Positions 1 to 7,864 of a stretch of 64,000 bases of DNA are shown here, in pieces. Every line of letters starts with the position of its first letter. Positions within the stretch are counted from its first letter, which is position 1. Source of the stretch: Parasegetibacter sp. NRK P23. Its GTDB lineage: Bacteria > Bacteroidota > Bacteroidia > Chitinophagales > Chitinophagaceae. A program made the position numbers and the translations under genes. The notes beneath the pieces are model-generated. The model was not told where the DNA came from, made no database searches, and worked only from the letters and a program-made list of their open reading frames with translations. The DNA lies in the NCBI RefSeq assembly GCF_023721715.1, contig NZ_JAMDLG010000017.1, positions 124,001 to 188,000 on the forward strand. Reading direction: 5' to 3'.

Positions 1-459
1 AAGTTTATGGATGCGGTCGGGTTCCATCAGCGCCCATTCCTGCGCCTGGTAGCCGCCCATGCTTCCCCCCATGAGCAGATGTATTTTCTGAATGCCGAGG
101 TATTCGCGGAGCAATATATGCGCCCGTACCATATCGCGGATGGAAGGAACAGGGAAATCGAGGTAGTACGGTGCTCCGGTTGCGGGATCAATACTGGTGG
201 GACCGGTAGAACCATAGCAGGAACCGAGAATATTGGCACAAACGATAAAATGTTCAGCGGGATCAATATAGCAACCTTTGCCTACCAGTCCGGGCCACCA
301 GGCCACCACATCGGAACTGGCCGTTAAAGCGTGGCATACCCATACCACATTGGAGCCATCGGCATTGAGGGTGCCGTAAGTGTGATACGCCACTTCAATC
401 TGCGCAAGCTGTGTACCGCTTTCCAGCGTAAAAGGGCCATCGGGCCTGAAAATAGTCAT
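1..459 (-). CDS. metX: Homoserine O-acetyltransferase MetX, N-terminal part (runs off the left edge)
   Basis: Read on the minus strand from an ATG at 457-459, this frame stays open for 153 codons to the window edge, so the C-terminus is missing. It is an alpha/beta-hydrolase-fold acyltransferase that activates the hydroxyl of L-homoserine with acetyl-CoA, the first committed step of methionine synthesis. The nucleophile elbow GGSMGG lies near residue 132 and is followed by YQAQEWA, the MetX pattern. The upstream VAYHTYGTLN and the segment ANILGSCYGSTGP are also typical of MetX. It is transcribed divergently from the OsmC and sulfhydrylase genes. A succinyltransferase role cannot be excluded without the C-terminal half, but the motif set favours MetX. 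Confidence 0.9.
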   Translation of the reverse strand, partial: MTIFRPDGPFTLESGTQLAQIEVAYHTYGTLNADGSNVVWVCHALTASSDVVAWWPGLVGKGCYIDPAEHFIVCANILGSCYGSTGPTSIDPATGAPYYLDFPVPSIRDMVRAHILLREYLGIQKIHLLMGGSMGGYQAQEWALMEPDRIHKL

Positions 460-598
460 ATCCCTGCTATCCGTTTGTAAAACAATATCAAGTTCCGCGT
501 TTTTCTTTCAGAAATGCTTCAAAAAAAATCCACGCCGGGTGCTATCAGCGTGCAAAGTAAGTACATACAACAATTACCTTTGTAAAAAAGGTGATTTT

Positions 599-1024
599 AT
601 GATAAAAATTGAGATCAACAGGGTTTCCGGTGAATTTGGATTTGAAGCGACCGATAGCATGGGCCATGTAGCGAAAATGGATACCAGCCCCGAAACCGGT
701 GGCGAAAACTTCGGCATCCGCCCCATGCAGATGCTGCTGATGGGGCTCGGCGGCTGCTCCGGCATTGATGTGGTGAATATCCTCAAGAAACAACGCCAGG
801 ACCTGCAGGATATTAAAATGACCATCGAAGCGGAAAGAGAACAGGGTAAGGAACCCTCCATCTGGATCAAAGCGAATATTCATTTCCACCTGAAAGGCGC
901 CATTGATCCCGATAAGGCCCAGCGCGCCGTTGAACTTTCCATGGACAAGTACTGCTCCGTAGCCGAAACACTGCGCCGCTCCGGTTGCGACATCCAATGG
1001 CAAGTGTCCCTGAACCAATCTTAA
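599..1024 (+). CDS. OsmC family peroxiredoxin-like protein
   Basis: 141 residues from the ATG at 599, preceded by an AAGGTGA Shine-Dalgarno-like stretch at 587-593; a GTG 60 bases upstream is open but lacks this signal. The OsmC fold is marked by GLGGCSGIDVVNIL with the first conserved cysteine and MDKYCSVAETLR with the second. OsmC/Ohr proteins use these two cysteines to reduce organic hydroperoxides, although many Bacteroidota members have no tested substrate. The gene ends 57 bases before the sulfhydrylase gene in the same direction and is divergent from metX, so it may be co-transcribed with methionine genes. Whether that means a link to sulfur metabolism is inference. Confidence 0.85.
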   Translation: MIKIEINRVSGEFGFEATDSMGHVAKMDTSPETGGENFGIRPMQMLLMGLGGCSGIDVVNILKKQRQDLQDIKMTIEAEREQGKEPSIWIKANIHFHLKGAIDPDKAQRAVELSMDKYCSVAETLRRSGCDIQWQVSLNQS

Positions 1025-1081
1025 AAAACTGTTGGATTTTCCTCTCTTCATCAAAATCTAACTTCCAAAATTCTACATTTC

Positions 1082-2239
1082 ATGCATCCTTCCTCCAAAG
1101 TTATCCGCACCCGCGTACCGCGTACCGATGAAATGGAACATTCCACCCCCATGTTCCTGACCAGCAGCTTCTGCTTCGACAACGCTGAAGATATGCGCGC
1201 CGCGTTCGCGGATGAGACCGATGATAATATCTATTCCCGCTTCAGCAATCCCAATGTGCAGGAATTCACCGACCGCATGTGCGCCCTCGAAGGCGCTGAA
1301 GCCGGCTTCGCCACCGCCTCCGGGATGAGCGCCATCTTCGGCTCTTTCATGGCACTCCTGAAACAGGGCGATCACCTGCTCGCGTGCAGTTCCATCTTCG
1401 GAAGTACCCATACCGTGATCTCCAAATTCCTCCCCAAATACGGGATCGAATACACCTATGTGGAAGTGGACAAGCCCGAAACCTGGGAAGCCGCCATCCG
1501 TCCCAATACCAAGATGCTCTACCTCGAAACGCCCACCAACCCGGGCCTGGACATCGTAGACCTGGAGCTGACCGGCAAACTGTGTAAAAAACACAATATC
1601 ATCCTCAACGTGGACAACTGTTTCGCCACGCCGGTGGCTCAAACGCCCATCAGCTTCGGCGCCGACATCGTCGTGCATTCCGCCACCAAATGGATCGACG
1701 GCCAGGGACGCGTACTGGGTGGCGTAGTGGTCGGCAGAAAAGACCTCGTAAAGGAAATCTATACTTTTTGCCGCAGCACCGGCCCCACTTTATCGGCCTT
1801 CAACGCCTGGGTACTCAGCAAAAGCCTGGAAACACTGGACGTGCGCATGGAACGCCACTCCGGCAACGCGCTCTTCCTCGCCAGGGAGCTGGAACAACAT
1901 CCCGCACTGTCCTGGGTGAAGTACCCCTTCCTCCCCTCGCACCCGCAGTATGCTATCGCCACGAAGCAAATGAGCAACGGTGGCGGCATCGTGTGCTTTG
2001 AACTGAAAGGTGGACTGGAAGCAGGTCGTGCGTTTCTTGATAAGTTGAAGATGCTTTCCCTTACCGCGAACCTGGGGGATAGCAGGAGCATCGCTTCGCA
2101 CCCGGCAAGTACCACACATGCTAAGTTGACTGAGGCGGAGCGGCTCGCAACCGGCATTACTCCGGGATTGATCAGGATTTCGGTGGGGCTGGAGAAGAAG
2201 GAAGATATACTGGAAGATATTTTGCAGGCGCTGGGATAG
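1082..2239 (+). CDS. metZ: O-acyl-homoserine sulfhydrylase (Cys/Met metabolism PLP enzyme)
   Basis: 385 residues, the usual length for the Cys/Met metabolism PLP-dependent family. The PLP lysine is in HSATKW at about residue 203, after the LETPTNPGLD and VDNCFATP motifs. WIDGQGRVLGGVVVG after the lysine and the short SRFSNPN motif near the N-terminus resemble O-succinyl/O-acetylhomoserine sulfhydrylases (MetZ) rather than cystathionine synthases, which have YLGGHSD there, as in the second family member at 48200. The enzyme would add sulfide directly to acylhomoserine to make homocysteine. With metX next door, O-acetylhomoserine is the likely substrate. The exact donor preference is inferred. 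Confidence 0.8.
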   Translation: MHPSSKVIRTRVPRTDEMEHSTPMFLTSSFCFDNAEDMRAAFADETDDNIYSRFSNPNVQEFTDRMCALEGAEAGFATASGMSAIFGSFMALLKQGDHLLACSSIFGSTHTVISKFLPKYGIEYTYVEVDKPETWEAAIRPNTKMLYLETPTNPGLDIVDLELTGKLCKKHNIILNVDNCFATPVAQTPISFGADIVVHSATKWIDGQGRVLGGVVVGRKDLVKEIYTFCRSTGPTLSAFNAWVLSKSLETLDVRMERHSGNALFLARELEQHPALSWVKYPFLPSHPQYAIATKQMSNGGGIVCFELKGGLEAGRAFLDKLKMLSLTANLGDSRSIASHPASTTHAKLTEAERLATGITPGLIRISVGLEKKEDILEDILQALG

Positions 2240-2256
2240 GTTTCATGCAAAGGCTA

Positions 2257-2536
2257 TGTTTTTCACGCGAAGACGCAAAGGAGCAAGGACGCAAGGAGCG
2301 GTTGAGGTGCTGGAGGAGAAGTGTTTTTTCTCGCAGCAACCAACGTAGAGGAAAGCCTATTCATCCACTCCTCTAACAACAGCCCGTAGCGTCGCCGCGC
2401 CGTTGCGAGAAATAAATAATTATCCTCCATCAGCAACCCGCCAAACAAACAAGGCCTTGCGTCCTTACTCCTTTGCGTTGCGAAGTGCGTAGCACGAAGC
2501 AATTGCGTGAAACGAATCACGAAGCAATTGCGTGAA
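2257..2536. repeat. Intergenic repeat element with inverted CGCAAAGGAG arms and a 19-bp direct repeat
   Basis: The left part (2257-2297) is a TTTTTCACGC-start tract built of CGCAAAG-like units. The right part (2453-2482) carries nearly the same unit inverted: GACGCAAAGGAGCAAGGACG on the left against AACGCAAAGGAGTAAGGACG on the right, about 150 bp apart. The right end also has a 19-bp direct repeat, CACGAAGCAATTGCGTGAA, at 2493-2511 and 2518-2536. The related 17-mer TCACGCAATTGCTTCGT recurs at 30174 and a related tract at 40791. No credible coding frame lies inside. Confidence 0.6.
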
Positions 2537-2801
2537 CAGCCCTCTTTCTTGAATTTCCACCCTAATACCTTAATTTCACCCCAACATCATTCTCCTCCTT
2601 CCCGAAAGGGCAAAAAAAAGCAGGTAGTAGAAACTACCCGCGGTCACATGAGAAAACTAATATTCGGCCTTTCAGCCGAACAGTTACAAAAGTACAGGCT
2701 TGGTTGCTTTATACAATGTTAAAATGACCAAACCCGTAAAATATTGTACTGAACGGCAAAATTAATCCACCACGGGTTGAAATGCCGGTTTCGTGTGACC
2801 A
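2537..2801. other. Gap before the histidine kinase with three small hairpins
   Basis: No gene is supported here. Three short stem-loops follow one another: CCC-GAAA-GGG at 2601-2610, GGTAGT-agaa-ACTACC at 2623-2638 and TTCGGC-ctttca-GCCGAA at 2663-2680. An A-rich run at 2612-2619 lies between the first two. They could form a structured 5' leader for the two-component genes or mark the end of the upstream transcript. I could not assign them to a known RNA family. Confidence 0.35.
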
Positions 2802-3845
2802 ATGCCAGGAACATCAAAACATATCGGCCCCCTGTTGGGCAAGGTGATCAGTATCCCCTTGCTGGGGCTGCTTATTCCCAATATTTCCGGGCTTATTCAC
2901 AACCGGCTTTATCCCTGGCCCGAGTTGCTTATCAGTTACGGCTGCTTCTTTCTTACCTCTTATTCCATCTGGAGAGGCAATGAGGTGATCCATATTCGTA
3001 TCCGGCGCTGGCTCCGGAGGATGCCCTCGATGGTGAACCGCATCATCGTGATGTTTATCGCCAATATCATTTATTCGGCGCTGGTGGCACTGCTGCTGCT
3101 CGGATTCTGGCAATACGAACTGAGCAGGGAAGGCAAAAGCAGTGACGCGCTCGCCATCGCGGTACTGCTTTCCACGAATGTGGCCGTCATCATTGCGAGT
3201 ATATACGAAATTGTGTACCTGAACGTGGAGCGGGAATCCGACCAGTTGATGATGGCCCGGCTCGATAAAGAGAAGATCGCCACCGAACTGTCTATCCTCA
3301 AAAGCCAGATCGATCCGCATTTCGTATTCAACTCCCTGAATACTTTATCGATGCTGATTGAACAGGACCCGGTGGCGGCCCGGCAGTTCAACGATAACCT
3401 GGCGCGGGTGTACCGCTATATTCTCGGCCACAAAAGCAGGAACCTCGTGCCATTACGGGAAGAAGTGGAGTTTGTGAAAAATTATTTCCACCTCCTCAAA
3501 CTCCGTTTCCGCGAAGGCATTGAGTTACATCTTTATATGGACGACCAGGATGCGAAGGGTTACATGATTCCACCTATATCGCTGCAATCGCTGGTGGAGA
3601 ACGCCATCAAACACAACGCGTTCAGTTCCGAAACACCGTTAAAGATTGATGTGCATTGCTCCAACCACCACCTGGAGATACGCAACAATATCCAGGAAAA
3701 AGCATACGCCGCGCCCGGTTCCGGAACCGGCCTGCAAAACCTGAACAGCCGGTACGTATTGCTTACCCGCAGTACCATACAGGTGTTCAGCAACAACAAC
3801 GAATTTCTTGTACGATTGCCCTTAATAAAAGCTTACGCATGTTAA
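2802..3845 (+). CDS. LytS-type sensor histidine kinase
   Basis: 347 residues. Four hydrophobic segments (about 14-33, 38-57, 82-103 and 117-140) are followed by a His_kinase domain (PF06580 type). The phospho-acceptor histidine is H173 in SQIDPHFVFNSLN, the N box is SLVENAIKHN near residue 265, and a short GSGTGLQNLNSRY glycine box completes the ATP site. This is the Bacteroidota membrane kinase class that pairs with LytTR response regulators. The stop codon overlaps the next start, so kinase and regulator are coupled. There is no periplasmic sensor domain, so the signal is probably sensed within or near the membrane. The ATG has no clear ribosome binding site. Confidence 0.92.
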   Translation: MPGTSKHIGPLLGKVISIPLLGLLIPNISGLIHNRLYPWPELLISYGCFFLTSYSIWRGNEVIHIRIRRWLRRMPSMVNRIIVMFIANIIYSALVALLLLGFWQYELSREGKSSDALAIAVLLSTNVAVIIASIYEIVYLNVERESDQLMMARLDKEKIATELSILKSQIDPHFVFNSLNTLSMLIEQDPVAARQFNDNLARVYRYILGHKSRNLVPLREEVEFVKNYFHLLKLRFREGIELHLYMDDQDAKGYMIPPISLQSLVENAIKHNAFSSETPLKIDVHCSNHHLEIRNNIQEKAYAAPGSGTGLQNLNSRYVLLTRSTIQVFSNNNEFLVRLPLIKAYAC

Positions 3846-4597
3846 AAGTACTGATCATAGAAGACGAACAGCCCGCCCGTGAACACCTGGTAAACAGTTG
3901 CTCCAGGCTCAATATTCCCGTGCAAATCATGGGTTCCACCTCCAGCGTAAGGGAAAGCATCGCTTGGCTGCAACAAAATCCTTCTCCCGACCTCATTTTT
4001 ATGGATGTGCAACTGAACGACGGACTTTCATTCCACATCTTCCTGCATTGCACCATCACGGCACCGGTTATCTTTGTGACCGCTTACGACCAATACATTA
4101 CCGAAGCACTTTCCAACAACGGCATCTACTACCTGTTGAAACCACTTGATGATGAAAAACTGCAGCAGGCCATTCACAAATACCAGACCTTCCGTTCCCA
4201 TTTTTTGCAGAATTACACGCAACTGCTCGAATTCTTCACGCAACAAATTTCGCAGCCGCGCAGCAGAATCGTGGTGAAGAAAGGCAACGAATACCTCGCG
4301 CTCCCTTTGGAAGATACCGCCTACTTCTTCACAGAAAGTAAACTGGTGTACATGGTGAACAGGGAGAATAAAAAGTTCATGGTCAACAAAACGCTCACGG
4401 AACTGGAGGCGGGCCTCGACAAAAGAAGGTTCTTCCGCGCCAACAGGCAATGCATCATCAATATTGATTTCATCGCCAAGTTCCGTCCCACCGAACGAAG
4501 CAAGATACAAATAGACCTTACGCTTCCTTCACATGAAGAGATCACGGTAAGCCAGGAGAACGCGGCGCAGTTCAGGGAATGGGTGGGGAGTATGTAA
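3839..4597 (+). CDS. LytTR family response regulator
   Basis: 252 residues from the ATG at 3839, which overlaps the kinase stop codon by seven bases. The receiver domain (1-120) has the acidic pair in IIEDEQ, the phospho-acceptor D56 in FMDVQL, and the KPLDDEKL lysine. The LytTR DNA-binding domain covers about 150-250, with the KGNEY, FTESKLVYMV, RRFFRANRQCIIN and LPSHEEITVSQE segments typical of the family. Phosphorylation by the upstream kinase would alter binding to imperfect direct repeats in target promoters. The target is not evident. An upstream in-frame extension over the kinase gene is open but is not needed for the domain. Confidence 0.93.
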   Translation: MLKVLIIEDEQPAREHLVNSCSRLNIPVQIMGSTSSVRESIAWLQQNPSPDLIFMDVQLNDGLSFHIFLHCTITAPVIFVTAYDQYITEALSNNGIYYLLKPLDDEKLQQAIHKYQTFRSHFLQNYTQLLEFFTQQISQPRSRIVVKKGNEYLALPLEDTAYFFTESKLVYMVNRENKKFMVNKTLTELEAGLDKRRFFRANRQCIINIDFIAKFRPTERSKIQIDLTLPSHEEITVSQENAAQFREWVGSM

Positions 4598-4603
4598 AAT
4601 AAA

Positions 4604-4633
4604 ACGGAGGCGGTCAGGGAAAACCACCTCCGT
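4604..4633. terminator. Bidirectional terminator between convergent operons
   Basis: An 11-bp stem, ACGGAGGCGGT (4604-4614) with ACCACCTCCGT (4623-4633), has one G-U pair and a short A-rich loop. It sits between the response regulator stop and the stop of the minus-strand lipoprotein gene. T-runs are poor on both sides. Confidence 0.6.
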
Positions 4634-4649
4634 TCACTATACCTGGTGC

Positions 4650-5657
4650 TCAGGGTTTCCTGACCAGGTCCACAAATTTGAAATTGATTTCATATTTACC
4701 CGGTACATATCCTCTGAAAACAAACCGCGGATTAGCCGAATACTTTCCATCAGGATAAGCCACCTGGTTGTCGTGTGAAAAATACTGTGTAGGTATTCTG
4801 TAATAAATATTAAACCCGTTTCCCAGCGAAGCGAGCGGGAAAGGTGTTACGCCATAAGAGAATTCCATCCGGTCGTTGAACAAGGTTGTTTTCAGGGAAT
4901 AATCCTGCAGTGTCTGAAGGAAGGGCGGTGTGGGGTTATTGCCCGTGTTGGGCCTTCTTTGTATTTCACCGGCCGAAGGATTAAAAGCAACGCCATTCTT
5001 ATCTACAAATTTCACGGCCACCACATTGGGTTCATCGGCAACCCTGGTAATGGTTACTATCGGGTTCAACAGGTTGGTACCCACTCCTTCGTTGCCCACC
5101 ACAATCATCCTGTTGTAAGGTGTGCCTATTTCAGGATGCGCTTCATACGGTTTCGCATCCACGATATTAAAGCGTCCGATCTTGTTGTATACGTTCCTGC
5201 CCGCGGCATTGGTGATTTCAAGGTCGAATTCGTATTCCCCCACAGGTAAATTGATCGTGGTAAAGTTGGCTTCGAGCTGGCCCGAAAAAGGATTCACGAT
5301 AATCGGGCTCAGTTCCTGCGTTTCCTGTTTGGCGGCGATCAGCTCCAGCGTGGTATCCGTTTTAGGATCATATAATCCTGTCCATACTTTCAACGGATAT
5401 TTCTTATTGAACAACGCATCCACATTTGCGCCGGTTTTCGCATCGTAAATATGAAGCAACTGAACATTGGCCGGCTTGGAAGAACCATCGAAATTCAACG
5501 CGGAGCTCACTTTCACCCTTCCCCTTTGTATGATAATGGGGTCCTCTTCGTACCGTACAATGGGACTTAAAAAACCATCGGGCAGTTTTTTACAGGAAGA
5601 GGTGGCGGCGATACCCGCTGCGATAACACATATATTTAGAATAGCACGAATTTTCAT
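4650..5657 (-). CDS. DUF5007-like lipoprotein, last gene of the SusCD operon
   Basis: 335 residues. The N-terminus is a lipoprotein signal ending in TSSCKK (lipid Cys about residue 22). The rest is beta-rich with no membrane segment. The opening of the mature part, with LPDGFLSPIVRYEEDPIIIQ, resembles my memory of the Bacteroidota DUF5007 family that accompanies SusC/SusD and fasciclin genes; that family name needs a profile search. It follows the fasciclin gene by 13 bases, so it is the distal gene of the operon. A surface-exposed glycan-binding or accessory role is plausible from position only. No catalytic motif is visible. Confidence 0.7.
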   Translation of the reverse strand: MKIRAILNICVIAAGIAATSSCKKLPDGFLSPIVRYEEDPIIIQRGRVKVSSALNFDGSSKPANVQLLHIYDAKTGANVDALFNKKYPLKVWTGLYDPKTDTTLELIAAKQETQELSPIIVNPFSGQLEANFTTINLPVGEYEFDLEITNAAGRNVYNKIGRFNIVDAKPYEAHPEIGTPYNRMIVVGNEGVGTNLLNPIVTITRVADEPNVVAVKFVDKNGVAFNPSAGEIQRRPNTGNNPTPPFLQTLQDYSLKTTLFNDRMEFSYGVTPFPLASLGNGFNIYYRIPTQYFSHDNQVAYPDGKYSANPRFVFRGYVPGKYEINFKFVDLVRKP

Positions 5658-5670
5658 ACGAATGTTTTTA

Positions 5671-6354
5671 CTATCTGAAGAATAAAGTGTGTCCGTTGTT
5701 CAGCACATGCACCATACCGGTATTGGTCTGGATACCTGCCGTTTGTACACGCACCCTTCTGGCATCGGTAGCGGTAAGTTCCGCTGAAACTATGGGCGGC
5801 GGCACGTCTCTCAGCAACAACGCGTAATACACGATGCGCGGGAAAGAACCCACGTTCGGGTTATACCCCAGGTTGGCGTCGTTGGTGAACTCCCAGGAAG
5901 TAACCGCATTGGCACCAGTTTTGAGGGTGGGTGTTACCAGACCATTCTCCGTGAGTTTATCGAAACTGAGGGGTTGGTTCACGAGGTAAACATTGATGGA
6001 ATCGGTGAACTTGGGCAATTCATACTTAATGAGTGAATCAATCGTCCATTTTCTGAACGGATCAATATTCTGTTCCTGCACTACCCTTCTGTTGAGGTAA
6101 TTGGTGATCGCGTAATCGGTCGGTGCGAAGAAAGTGGTATTGCTTTGGTTGATTTTATCCTTCAGGCCGGCCTTATCGATCAGCAGCAGTAACGTATCGA
6201 ATAATCCCTGCGGATGGGCTTTCAGGAAATCGTAGGTGGTCATCTCCACTTTGGCGTTATGGGTATCCTTGCCGCTGAAATAATCGTCTCGTTTGCATGA
6301 AGTGGCGCCTGCGGCCAGGGCAAGCACCAGCAATAATATGGGTGTGTATTTCAT
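5671..6354 (-). CDS. Fasciclin (FAS1) domain lipoprotein
   Basis: 227 residues from the ATG at 6352-6354; a longer frame would overlap susD. A lipoprotein signal ends at GATSCKRD. One FAS1 domain spans about residues 35-215, shown by TTYDFLKAHPQGLFDTLLLLIDKAGL, the FFAPTDYAI box (H1 region) and a C-terminal GMVHVLNNGHTLF (H2 region). FAS1 domains mediate adhesion or carbohydrate and protein binding. In Bacteroidota they recur beside SusC/SusD, probably as outer-membrane surface lipoproteins. The start lies 11 bases after the susD stop, indicating tight operon coupling. Confidence 0.85.
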   Translation of the reverse strand: MKYTPILLLVLALAAGATSCKRDDYFSGKDTHNAKVEMTTYDFLKAHPQGLFDTLLLLIDKAGLKDKINQSNTTFFAPTDYAITNYLNRRVVQEQNIDPFRKWTIDSLIKYELPKFTDSINVYLVNQPLSFDKLTENGLVTPTLKTGANAVTSWEFTNDANLGYNPNVGSFPRIVYYALLLRDVPPPIVSAELTATDARRVRVQTAGIQTNTGMVHVLNNGHTLFFR

Positions 6355-6365
6355 TTTAAGCGCTT

Positions 6366-7844
6366 TTAGTGATTTTTCCACCATTCGTTTTGGGTGAGCA
6401 ATACATTCTGCGGCAATAATTTCCGCATGGCGAGCGGCCAGTTGTAGCCTTTCTTATCCACCCTTTCAGTGGTATACGGTTCAGGCAGCGCGCTTCTTTT
6501 ATCGGGGTTGGTGATGAGCATTCTGATCTTATCGAAAGCGACCTGACCTTCTCCATACAATTCGCGTACGCGTTCATCGTAAATTTCATCGATGGTGAGG
6601 TCGGCGGGCACTGTAAGCGGGTCCAGACCTGCACGCTGGCGAATGACATTCATGTCGGAAAGCGCGGCGGTGGCGTTGCCTTCTTCAAATAGGGCCTCTG
6701 CACGCAGCAGGTGGATGTCGGACAAACGCAACAGCACCAGGTTATTGTCTACCACATAAGTATTGGGCCTGTTGGGATCGAAGTAATTCACGTTGGCGTA
6801 CTTGGTGAGCAGGCTTTCTCCCAAAACGGTGGTGAACACCTGCTGTGCTCTAAGATCGGCGGGATCGTACAACTGGTTGAAAAGGTCCTCGTTTACGCGC
6901 CAGGAAGTATTGATGCCTTTGTTGCGGATCAGTGGGTCGGCGAGGAAATCTCCAAAGAAGCCCGCGCTTGATTCCGATTGGTTGGCGGCATCATACTTCA
7001 TGAACAGTTCCAGTATGCTTTCTCCGGATGCGCCTTTCCAGATGTTCGCGTAACTGGACATGGGTTCCAGCGTATAACCACCTCTTTCAATCACACTGTC
7101 GCAATAAAGTTTGGCGGTGGCGAAATCTCTTTTCCACGCGTATACATGCGCCAGCATCGCCCATGCGGCCCCTTTATCGGCGCGGATCCGGGCGGAAGTG
7201 GTTCCCTTATTGAAGCCCAGCAAAGCCGCCGCTTTTTTCAGATCGCTGATACAATATTCCAGCGCTTCCTGGTCGGTGGAACGCGGTATGGGCTGAACAT
7301 CAGTAGGGTTTTTGAGTGATTCCCTGGTAATAACGGGCTCTCCCCAAACTTTGGTAAGGTAGAAGTAGGTATAGGCGCGGAGGAAATGCCCCTCCCCTAC
7401 GAACGCGTTCTTCTGTTCCTGTCCACCCTTGTATTTGGCTACCGGAATTTTTTCACCGTTTTCCACGATAAGATGGCATTGGTTAATAATACCGTAGAAG
7501 CGGGTCCAGTTGTGCAGCGCGTCCTCCAGGTAAGGCGCGTAGCTGTAATGGTATTGTTTGGTGGAGAGCAGGTCCTGGTAGTTCCAGAATGTACCGGCAT
7601 CGAGGAGAAACTCATCCGCGGGAAGATCACCGAGGGTAAAATAAGACCTGGTATCCCTGAATGCGGTTCTGATTAATCCATAAGCGCCCGAAATGGCTTT
7701 GTCAACGTTGTCTCCCGTGCTCCAGAACACCTGATCGTAGGTGGCGTCTTCCGGCGCGAGGTCAAGGTATTTCTTGCAGGAAACGAGTGAGGTGCCCAGC
7801 AGCAGCGCTCCCGCAAGGTATTTCAGTTTATTGTTCCGTTTCAT
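6366..7844 (-). CDS. SusD/RagB family outer-membrane glycan-binding lipoprotein
   Basis: 492 residues. The signal peptide ends at SLVSCKKYLD (lipid Cys23), the standard SusD start. LDLAPEDATYDQVFW and the repeated helical TPR-like segments (AYTYFYLTKVWGEP, WAMLAHVYAWKRDFATAKLYCD) identify the SusD/RagB family. The C-terminus has LLRLSDIHLLRAEALFEEG, AALSDMNVIRQRAGL and YDERVRELYGEG, all diagnostic. SusD lids the SusC barrel and captures oligosaccharide at the cell surface. It lies 20 bases after susC in the same operon. Confidence 0.96.
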   Translation of the reverse strand: MKRNNKLKYLAGALLLGTSLVSCKKYLDLAPEDATYDQVFWSTGDNVDKAISGAYGLIRTAFRDTRSYFTLGDLPADEFLLDAGTFWNYQDLLSTKQYHYSYAPYLEDALHNWTRFYGIINQCHLIVENGEKIPVAKYKGGQEQKNAFVGEGHFLRAYTYFYLTKVWGEPVITRESLKNPTDVQPIPRSTDQEALEYCISDLKKAAALLGFNKGTTSARIRADKGAAWAMLAHVYAWKRDFATAKLYCDSVIERGGYTLEPMSSYANIWKGASGESILELFMKYDAANQSESSAGFFGDFLADPLIRNKGINTSWRVNEDLFNQLYDPADLRAQQVFTTVLGESLLTKYANVNYFDPNRPNTYVVDNNLVLLRLSDIHLLRAEALFEEGNATAALSDMNVIRQRAGLDPLTVPADLTIDEIYDERVRELYGEGQVAFDKIRMLITNPDKRSALPEPYTTERVDKKGYNWPLAMRKLLPQNVLLTQNEWWKNH

Positions 7845-7864
7845 ATTGAATTCGGTTTGAACTT

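Noticed and set aside
460-598. Possible riboswitch between metX and the OsmC gene
   Set aside because: The region contains no GATGAAGCC or AGGTGCCAATTCC aptamer core as found at 47931, so no SAM-I call is made.
2507-2722. 71-codon frame in the repeat-rich gap
   Set aside because: It begins inside the direct repeat, has low-complexity translation and no conserved motif or ribosome binding site.
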